From Chrysomallon squamiferum (Eukaryota > Mollusca > Gastropoda > Neomphalida > Peltospiridae), in the NCBI GenBank assembly GCA_012295275.1, contig CM022671.1:33523183-33587182 (forward strand): a DNA stretch of 64,000 bases, in the 5' to 3' direction. Every line of letters begins with the position of its first letter. The stretch's first letter is position 1. Shown piece after piece: positions 51,637 to 64,000 of this stretch. The notes under the pieces were generated by a model. That model searched no databases. It was given only the letters and a program-made list of their open reading frames with translations, and was not told the DNA's origin. The position numbers were made by a program, and so were the translations under genes.

Positions 51637-54038
51637 TATGTGGCCTTTGTTAGGTTTTTCTTATGAACATATATGTGTGTATAGTAGGTACCGGTATAAA
51701 TTGCCATCTTTTATAAACAGTATGTCTCACATGTATATTTATATGTGGTGTGTATTTACAGGGTATTTCTTGTTTATTCCCTTTTAGTTATTCATTAATG
51801 TATAACAGTGTTTATTTAACTTCAGCAAATGTTATAGCAGTAATCATAACTTAAGCATTTCCACTATCCTTCTTCTTGAATTTTAAAATATTCTTATCAG
51901 TTAGCGAACAGATTACATTAACATTTCTGTTTTGTTACACATCATTTAAAGAGAAAGTCTTTGTCTTGTTAGTTAAATTTCAAACAAATTCATATACGGT
52001 TAAACAATTTTATGGCATCTGTACATTATTTTATTAATATAAAATTCACAATACACAAATATTATGTCAAAGAGTGTAAGTAACAAAAATATTCAGACTA
52101 CTCAAAGACTTTATGTATGATATCCTGCTTAATTCAGTAGTGTATAAAGACTTAGAGTCTGTTTAATGACCAAGTATGAAAAGAAAAAACCACACAAAAA
52201 AACACTGTTACTCTGTAAAGACTGAACTCATGTTAAGACTGAGTACTAATAGATATATATATATACTGAATTGTTCTTGAGACTGAATATCTGTATAGAT
52301 CCAGAACTTTTCTCAAGACTGAATACTTACATTAAGAAAAAGTTTTATGAAGACTGAATAACTGTTTGTCTGTCTGTCTATCTGAATTCTTCTGCAAGAC
52401 TGAACAGATGTAAAAATGAAATATGTACATAAACACTGAGTTTCAAAAACTACTGAAATTTTGTATACATTATTTATCAAGCCTTTATGTGATGTAGATG
52501 TTGTTATTTTGATCTCTATTTTTAAATAGTGCCTGAACATATCTTTTTCCAAATGTTTAATTTTGTGTGTGTGTATGTGTGTGTGTGTGTATGATTACTT
52601 GTATTATTCAACAAGGATTCATTTTTATTTTTTATTTTCAATTCTGGAAAACAAAATTAAAAATTTTCATATTTCTCTCTCAAGGTTTTAATATTTAACT
52701 GAAAAAGTAATGTTCAGGATGTCACTTAACTAAATCTTTCTCACTGGGTTTTAAAACCTTCCAAACTTGTACAATACACTTCTAAACGACCTGTAAAAAC
52801 TTCTAAAACATTTCATCTTGTGACTTTTACATTAACGTGACAGAACTGCGAAACTGAGTGTCAGTGATAAACTCCTGTCTCACATGAAGTAAGCAGCTAA
52901 GTTTTAAAGCATGGCATCACACAATTCCATCGTTAACAATGTTCTCACAACTCTGTATGGTGACTTCTCAAACAAGTGCCTGATAGTAACAGTATACCAT
53001 CTGCATGGAAATATTACTAGTGGCAATGAATATTGTATTTTAAGTGGACAACCAAATTCTTATTTTACATTATAATTTATTATTATTGTTACAGTTATTA
53101 CATTCTACATGGTTTTATTATATTTTATAGATATATATATATATATTAACATTTTAATAATGATGATGATTGTTGCTTCAAAATGTTGTGGTTTTTTTTA
53201 GTATAATACTGAATGTATTTTATTTTATATTGGTCTGTAAATACAGATGTACAAATGTGAATATTTATTTTATATCTATATATATATATATATATATGTA
53301 CTAGTAAACATTCTGCCCCATTCTAATGGGCAAAACAAATCTGTGGTACAAATCTGCTGACATTTTGTACAGTATTGATCATTTTTGTGTATATATACAA
53401 AATTATTGTTCATTATTATTATTATTATATATACAAATATATACGTGTTTTATTTGTATTTTAATTTTAAATATATAGATTTTTTAATTGCTTCTTTGTT
53501 ATAAAACTAATCTGCTGAATGATAATGCTTCCTTCCTACATATAACAGCTTTACTGTGTTTTAATATTATAATGATCTTTTTGTTGTGTAAAGATTAAAT
53601 GTGAATATTTTCTTTTCAGTACATTGTTTGATGTGCATAATTCTGCTTTTGTTATACACAAAGAAGAATAATAGGGTTCTGTATAAAAAAAACATGTTTT
53701 AAAAAATTGTAACATTTAACTTGTATAGTGAAAGTCATTTGTACTTGTATGTTGTTTTACACATTTGCACATACGTATGAACATACATACCCAAGTGTAT
53801 GCATATGTGTATGTGTGTGTATAATAAGGTATACCATTTTTAACATGCTAATACATACTTACATACAGACATTTGTATTTATTAGCATGTTTGGTATAGT
53901 ATATCATATTAATTTTAGATTATTTTGTACATGTTTACATTTGTTTTATTATGGAATTTGTGTTATAAACTTGCCAAAATGATACAGAGTTGATGTGTGT
54001 GTGAAAAATATTGGAGAAGACATAATGATTTATATAAA

Positions 54039-54091
<53 letters not shown>

Positions 54092-54204
54092 ACAAATAAC
54101 ATATAAATAAATAAATAATCAATTTTTATTTAAAATTATTTATATATTTAACAATATTTTGTTAATGTGTAGAGAAAATAAATAAAAAATAAATGAAAAA
54201 TAAA

Positions 54205-54236
<32 letters not shown>

Positions 54237-55314
54237 TTAATTAATTAAAAAATAAATTTAAAAGATAAATTATAGCACTATAAGATTGTTTTAGTTTTCT
54301 TGCGCTAAGGGTTAGTTTATGTTGACTAATTAAAAAATATGTCTCACTGATTACAATAACCACTTTGTCTCATGCTGAAATAACTGTTTATACACAACTG
54401 TTCAGATTTTATAGATAACAGTTTTATCTGTGAGTGATTATTTACTTTTCATTAACATAATATATAGGTTGTGATATTAAACCAGTCTTTCTTAAAGTAT
54501 TTTACTAAGCAATCCTACTAAAACTAAATATTGTGTTGACATTGTAATGGAATTTGCTTTAAGTTCAATTTGAGTTGTGCCTTTTTTTATATATATATAT
54601 AATATGAATCTGTCGTGTGAATAAAATAGATAATCATCCAGAAAATAAACTGTGCGTTTTTTAGTCATTTAAAAAAAAAATAATAAATAAATAAATAATA
54701 AAAAAAATTAATATTAAAGAAAAGAATATTTATTACATTAATTTTAATTTAAAATAAATCTATTCTGTAATGAAAACAACGAATCAAAATATAATTATCG
54801 CGTCTGTTTAATGATGTAATGTATATATGACATCATGAAGTGAAAAGTATATATTGAAAATGTTTGAAATTGTGACATCAAAAAGGCTTATGAAATTATT
54901 TTCCTAAGTAAATGAGACGGCGAAAGATAAGTAACGACAGCATAAGGAAGCTTAAAATGTTTAGTATTAGCTACAGTAACGTATGTCTGTGTATTTCTGT
55001 CGTACGATGGTATAAAGATGTAAATACATTTTCTACTTAAACCATAAAGACCTGATCTGATTTAATTATAATACTTACAGTTAAATAAAAATAATAGATA
55101 GAATAGAATAGATTAGAATATAAAAAAAAAAAAAAAAAATTTAAATTAAATTAATTGAAAAATTAAAAAAAAAAATTAAATTAAATTAAATTAAATTAAA
55201 TTCCTAATTAAAATTAAAGAATATAAAATAATAAAATAAAATAAATTTAATTAAATTAAATTTAAAAAAAAAGAAAAAAAAAATTAAATTAAATTAAAAT
55301 CAAAATTAAAATCA

Positions 55315-55355
<41 letters not shown>

Positions 55356-56802
55356 TAATTAAAATTAAAATTAAAATTAGATTACTTAAAGGAAGCAGCC
55401 TTGAATCAGTTTACATTGTCCATGAAGGTACGGTTTCTATTTTGGATGAATGTGTATTTATTATAATTTCCGTCCAAGTTTATATATTTTCCTGTATTTT
55501 CTTATTACATTTATATACACTACACTTGTTTGTTTTGCCATTTCTCTACATTTACAAAATTAAAACTGAATAAAGTGTAGAAATAACTCTTTTGTTCCAG
55601 TTCCTTTTTTTCCTATAATAATTATTCTTCACGTATGTACGTACACAAAAGAGTGAGAGGTAAAATGAGTAACACATGCTTGTCTCGTTCAGTTGACTGT
55701 GCAGCGTACTTTGGTATGAGGAGTCAGACATTAGCTTCAAAGAATGTTGTCATTAGAATTCATTGCAAGTACTATCCAGCGATTCGTTGTAATTACAAAC
55801 GACAGTCCATCTCACGTAATGTGTGGACGTGAAGACTATTTCGTTGTATCAAATAATGAGTAGCTTCAAAAGCGACGTGAAATGTACTTTGTGAAAACAT
55901 ACCATTCATTCCAAGGGTGTTTGTAAGTGAAGATTAACATTTCTTGTACTGCATACTTGATGAATCTGCTCTGATTTTGCTGTGGAACATTAAACATTCG
56001 GCCGAGTACAGTATGCAGCTTCGTGTATGTCTAATTACACAGCTTCATGACAATTATGAATATAAAACGGTAATGATGATGTAATGATAATTTGGATACC
56101 AGTAAAAAGCAGTAATGGAAATAATATAAAAATTAATCGAGCATTTAAAGTAATGAAACAAACAATATTAGAAAAATTACAATTTATTTTAAATAACTTG
56201 CAACTAATGATGGACATGCAGGAATGTTTGTTAACTATGCAACGGAACCATGACCTAATTCACATTTAACAAGTAAAAAGATACAAATCGAGAATTTGTA
56301 TGTGTTGGTAAGAGAAAGTTCTAATAATGTGAGACATCTGGAAAACAAAATGTACGCAATAGTACACATATACATAAAAAAATAATAATAATTAAAATAT
56401 TTTGTTTATAAATAAGTAACAAAAACAAATATGATGAAGATAGATAAACAAACACATATATTAAACTATACAGATACAGTAAATACATATACTGAAATTA
56501 CAATAGTAAAGAGATACATCAATCTAATATTTGAAAAAAAAAAATAAAAAAAAAAAAAATTTGTCTTCTTTTGTTGGCTACTGAAACAAAAACAAACAAA
56601 ACAAAACATGTCCAAAATATTGATTCGTCTTTCATTTTCAGAAAAACCATCCATCTTTTTTTTTTTTTTTTTTTTTTTTTAATGATGATTTTTCTTGGTC
56701 TTCAGATCGTTGTAACAAAACCCGTATCAGTGGTGTTATCGTCAAAGGTGAACTTTGACACATCCAGGAAATAAAGACCTAGAGAGATCACGATCCAGGG
56801 AT
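51637..56802. other. 3' UTR of the DUF4550 gene and intergenic DNA
   Basis: The first few kilobases probably include the 3' untranslated region, though no single polyadenylation site stands out. Later parts are simple sequence: GT near 52563-52592, AT near 53275-53297, TAAA repeats at about 54036-54100, and an A/T block with AATTA-type repeats at about 55081-55380. T runs lie near 56658-56680. Open frames at 55635-55832 and 56084-56269 lack recognisable content or splice context. Confidence 0.55.
55081..55380. repeat. A/T-only low-complexity block
   Basis: Nearly pure A and T, with ATTAA, AAATT and long A-run motifs. No coding or structural feature is visible. Confidence 0.8.
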
Positions 56803-60863
<4,061 letters not shown>

Positions 60864-61671
60864 GGTGAACAGTACAAGATTGCTGATGTCAAATAAAAGC
60901 GAAGCAGAAAATGCGTTCAAAATTGGCAGCAGTAAAAGAAATATATTTTTCCTGGAAAAGTTAAATTATTATTAGCCGTTTTGTAGAAAACTCACGCCAA
61001 TGAAAAAAGTAATTGTCCTCCATTCATCCAGAAAAAAAAAAAAAATCGTTTTATCTTCTGTTACAACATTAGTGGCTTCATCTGAAGAAGAAAAAAGAAA
61101 ATTCACTCCACGAAGTGATGTTTTTGAACACTTTTAATGCTAAAGAAAGATACTTCTAAGATTCAAAATATCCTAAGACCAAAAAAATGGACAGCTCCAA
61201 AGTCCACGAAACTTAGTTAACGCAACATTTCAACTCATCCTTAGCTCCTTAAATATCGTTAATTTATTCCTTGATCTTTTTAGAATCTTTTATATTTATA
61301 AAATATTCTTTTCACGTAATAACTGTTAGCTTTTCCTAAATGTCTTAGAGAATGCTTGTACTCTAAACTTTCATATTTTAATCTATTCCTTCCACGTTCA
61401 GATTAAAGCGACAGAAGACAGAACACGGAATAAAGAATCTAAATGAAATAAAATGTTTTCAGTTTAATCACAAACAAACTGACTTTCATCGTAGCCTGCG
61501 ATCATTAAGTAAAACGTTTGAGCTGTAGAAAGTCTGATTCCTTCTTAATCCTTTAGTTTTGAAGTGGGTTGCTCGCTGTAAAACAACTCTTACCCTGATT
61601 AAATACCATAGCTTGTCTATTGCGGGGTTACCTTTTCTAAGTAAACATTTTCAGATTTGTTTCGCCGAGTA

Positions 61672-61684
61672 GTTAACGGGTAAC
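61672..61684. promoter_or_regulatory. RFX X-box-like motif
   Basis: GTTAAC-G-GGTAAC fits the X-box consensus GTNRCC(0-3)RGYAAC at 11 of 12 positions. RFX factors drive ciliary genes through such sites. A single motif match is weak evidence. Confidence 0.35.
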
Positions 61685-61779
61685 CGACGTTACTTTATTT
61701 CTGTTGCAGTAGTCCACATCTTCAGCCGGTATGTCTGTTACCTTATAATTTAATTGAAAATGGTTAATACCTTCGCGTG

Positions 61780-61922
61780 GACGACATCGTGTCTGTTGTC
61801 GGTGATGACGCGGCCGGCACTATCCTGTTTATTTGCTGGAAGTTTAACGACTCGGTGTTTCTGCCTAGTTTTTACATACAGAAAAGGTTGGGTGATGTTT
61901 TCATTCACACCAACATTAATTA
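61780..61922 (+). pseudogene. fragment resembling an HP1 chromo shadow domain
   Basis: A frame open after a stop reads DDIVSVVGDDAAGTILFICW, then FNDSVFLPSFYI and GDVFIH, and ends at TAG. The pattern (G-D-AG-hydrophobic-WK-like-D-P) recalls HP1 shadow domains. There is no ATG, no convincing splice border and no neighbouring exon. It may be a relic or chance; the resemblance is from memory. Confidence 0.2.
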
Positions 61923-62462
61923 GGCGCTGTTTACATACGTGGAGAAAGAAATCTGAGTAATCTGAGTGATTTAACTTAACTGTTAATTATTTGAGATTAT
62001 TTTTTTAAAATTTTCCCACACGAGTAAAGAAAACTCCACAGAACATGTAGACATTTATACCACATTCACATACATATACGCAAACACATAAACGTACACA
62101 AACGTAAACATATAGACAAATACAAACAAAAAAAGAGAAGAAAACAAAGTCAGATATCTTACGAGGGTTTATGATATGAAGGGCAAAATAAAAAATGGCG
62201 CCACCCTGACACATTTTTAATATTCTGGTTGAATTATATACATATCGGCATTCAACCAATTTACAAAGATAGCCCAGTAGTTAGGCTATAAACAAGAAGT
62301 GTTTTTTGTTTGTTTGTTTTTTTTCGTTGAATTTCATTTCTTTTTCGATATGCTTATCGCTAGCATGTCGTACTGTATATAATATATCTATTCAGTGCAC
62401 GATTATGTGATCAGTTTTTCAATAAAAAAAGAAGACGAAAAGAAATCTCTGGCGTGAAACCC

Positions 62463-62515
62463 TGACGTAAACGTCAGAATGGAAGACAACTCTGTCAAAA
62501 ATGTTGCTTGGAAAC
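62463..62515 (+). promoter_or_regulatory. CRE-like palindrome and X-box-like motif
   Basis: TGACGT (62463-62468) and ACGTCA (62471-62476) form an inverted pair of CREB/ATF half-sites separated by two bases. GTTGCT-T-GGAAAC (62503-62515) matches the RFX X-box at 10 of 12 positions. Both lie 100-150 bases 5' of the proposed start codon of the right-edge gene, a sensible promoter or 5' UTR position. Confidence 0.4.
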
Positions 62516-62615
62516 ATAATGGGTAAACACTAAGAATTGTTTACTTCATTCTGGAAATATTATTTTCTCCTAAAGTTTATTATTTTGTTTGGTTTCTGTA
62601 ATCCACCGAACAGAA

Positions 62616-64000
62616 ATGCATTCACAGGATTCAGGTACGACTAGAATTTTGTTCTACTTGACTGATGGTAAACGGATGTTGGATAGAAGTTTTCAAATTC
62701 AAATTGCTTGAACAATTAATCATTTTTATCTGAAATTTAGGGAAGGAAAATGTAGCCTTAACTAATTTTACGGTGAAGCTAGTACATAGTTATGTGATGC
62801 TTGTGTGCGTTCATTTATATAGTTTTAAATTGTGACATTTTTAAAAAAAATAAAAATGTTTTAAACGACTAACTTTTCTTATGTAATTTCTGACCTAGCT
62901 TTACGACGCTCCAACCCGTGTATTGAAATTTGACTAATTTAGGTGACTCTGTGTCAGTTTGTGTATATAAGCCATTTTGTATGTCTTGATTTTTTTCTTC
63001 TGAATATGTGTGTGTATGTGTGTGTGTTGTGTATGTGTGTACAGTATTATTACTAAACGCTTATATAGCTGTAGTAGTAATTAGTTACAGAGTAAAAGTA
63101 TATATACGCAGTAACGTTGTTATTAGTGTAGAAATATCAACTTCATTCATATACACAGCAGTCGTAGTAGAATTATTATTATTATTTTAATTTTTTTAAG
63201 CGTCAAGAAACACAGATACACTAGGCAATCAGGTGGTTTTTCAGCGAGTGGTAATGGACTCAAATCAGAACTGGGTACCAGTTGGCCGATCTCTGAATGA
63301 TCTTAAAAACATGTTAGTTGTACCAACAGAGACCCGTTTTCAAATAGCCGAACCGAAACAAGAAATTGTTCACACAGTTCTCACACCAAGATCCCGTCAC
63401 ACTAGGAAATATCAGCCTTACCCATCCAGTTGTAGAGACGTGAATTCTGTGGACATTAGTGACTGTAGAATCAATAATATCTGTGACATTGGAAATGTTC
63501 CATTAAGCGATGTTGACTTTAAAATCAAGGATTTCTATGACAGTGGGAAGATTATGAAAAACTGTATGAACTATAGGCCGTTATACAGATCCCAGAACAA
63601 GCTAAATTATGCACAGCGAGAAACATTTGTGAAAAGAAGAGTTTCTGATGATTGTGCTTTGTGCGCTTTATCGTCGTCTTTAAACCATTTTAGCTTAAGA
63701 CATTCTCCGTCTGCTGCTTTTGATGGAGAAACAACCAGTACCCAGAGAATGCCAGATACTCGGTGCTTTGTGCCAAGCGATGATGGTGCAAAAACGTACA
63801 TCATTAATAAGCCTTGGACCCCAATCCTGGAATCAACGAAATCAGTTTATGACATCAAGGAACCTTCCAATGACTGGGAAGAAGTGAATGTTACAGCAGA
63901 CTGCAGGCTATTGTCGTCATCTTGTCAAACACCTCATGAGTTAGTTAAAGCTAAATCTGCGACTACACCAGTTTCTGTCTCTTGTAATACAGATGATCTG
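62616..64000 (+). CDS. unrecognised gene, first two exons (runs off the window)
   Basis: Exon 1 coding part is 62616-62634 (ATG, six codons, then CAG|GTACGA). Exon 2 starts at 63201 after TTTTTTTAAG and stays open for 800 bases to the window end. The phases agree. A downstream ATG at 63254 could also be used, and the frame is closed upstream of the acceptor region. About 273 residues are visible. They are hydrophilic, rich in Ser, Asp and Asn, with Cys scattered (for example DDCALCALSS) and no recognisable domain, signal peptide or membrane segment. X-box-like and CRE-like motifs lie upstream. The remaining exons are outside the window, so family and function cannot be stated. Confidence 0.65.

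Larger units (their letters stand above)
60864..62462. other. intergenic region between divergent genes
   Basis: This lies between the minus-strand protease and the plus-strand gene at the right edge, so it should hold both promoters. I see no clear TATA box. An X-box-like site (61672-61684) and a short chromo-shadow-like frame are listed separately. The rest is unremarkable AT-rich DNA. Confidence 0.5.

Noticed and set aside
55635-55832. Plus-strand 65-codon frame
   Set aside because: No domain, no exon borders and no neighbouring exons.
61754-61960. Plus-strand frame with an ATG in the intergenic interval
   Set aside because: No recognisable content; the only resemblance in this stretch is in another frame, and that is itself weak.

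Overview
The window is eukaryotic. It is AT-rich, full of microsatellites and A/T tracts, and its genes are split by GT-AG introns. The protein repertoire (SH2 and WW domains, a ciliary DUF4550 protein, a secreted trypsin-fold protease with a chitin-binding domain) is animal. The microsatellite-rich, long-intron texture fits a lophotrochozoan, perhaps a cephalopod mollusc; that lineage call is inference and is weak.

Region 1 (1-31.1 kb) is a tandem triplication. The same unit occurs at about 1-7668, 7669-20529 and 20530-30.8 kb, and each unit carries one minus-strand four-exon gene. The predicted product has an SH2 domain (arginine in a YLLR motif), then a basic and proline-rich linker, a WW domain, and an Asn/Asp/Arg-rich C-terminal array of 24-residue repeats encoded by a 72-bp minisatellite. 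Copy 2 (613 codons) and copy 3 (498 codons) are open throughout. Copy 1 is broken in its last exon by at least five lesions. The arrays hold roughly nine, six and one to two units in copies 1, 2 and 3. I do not recognise a named orthologue, and an SH2 plus WW protein is an unusual combination. A Tigger/pogo-type DNA transposon remnant sits in an intron of copy 3 only. This cluster is the best candidate for something undescribed.

Region 2 (31.5-54 kb) holds a plus-strand gene of 21 coding exons whose product matches the DUF4550/KIAA1257 family (CFAP92, a putative cilia- and flagella-associated protein). A likely noncoding first exon ends near 31799 and the stop codon is at 51634-51636. All exon phases join cleanly except exon 15, which is one base out of frame. 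Two tandem repeats lie in coding sequence, and one of them runs across a splice donor.

Region 3 (56.8-60.9 kb) holds a minus-strand six-exon gene for a secreted S1-family serine protease with an N-terminal CBM14/peritrophin-A domain. The catalytic triad is complete, but the residue before IVGG is Asn and the S1-pocket residue at position 189 is Gly. Long complementary GA and CT tracts flank two of its exons.

Region 4 (61.6-64 kb) has RFX X-box-like and CRE-like motifs, followed by the first two exons of an unrecognised plus-strand gene that runs off the right edge.

Intergenic and intronic stretches are mainly simple repeats and A/T-rich sequence. No rRNA, tRNA or CRISPR array is supported.
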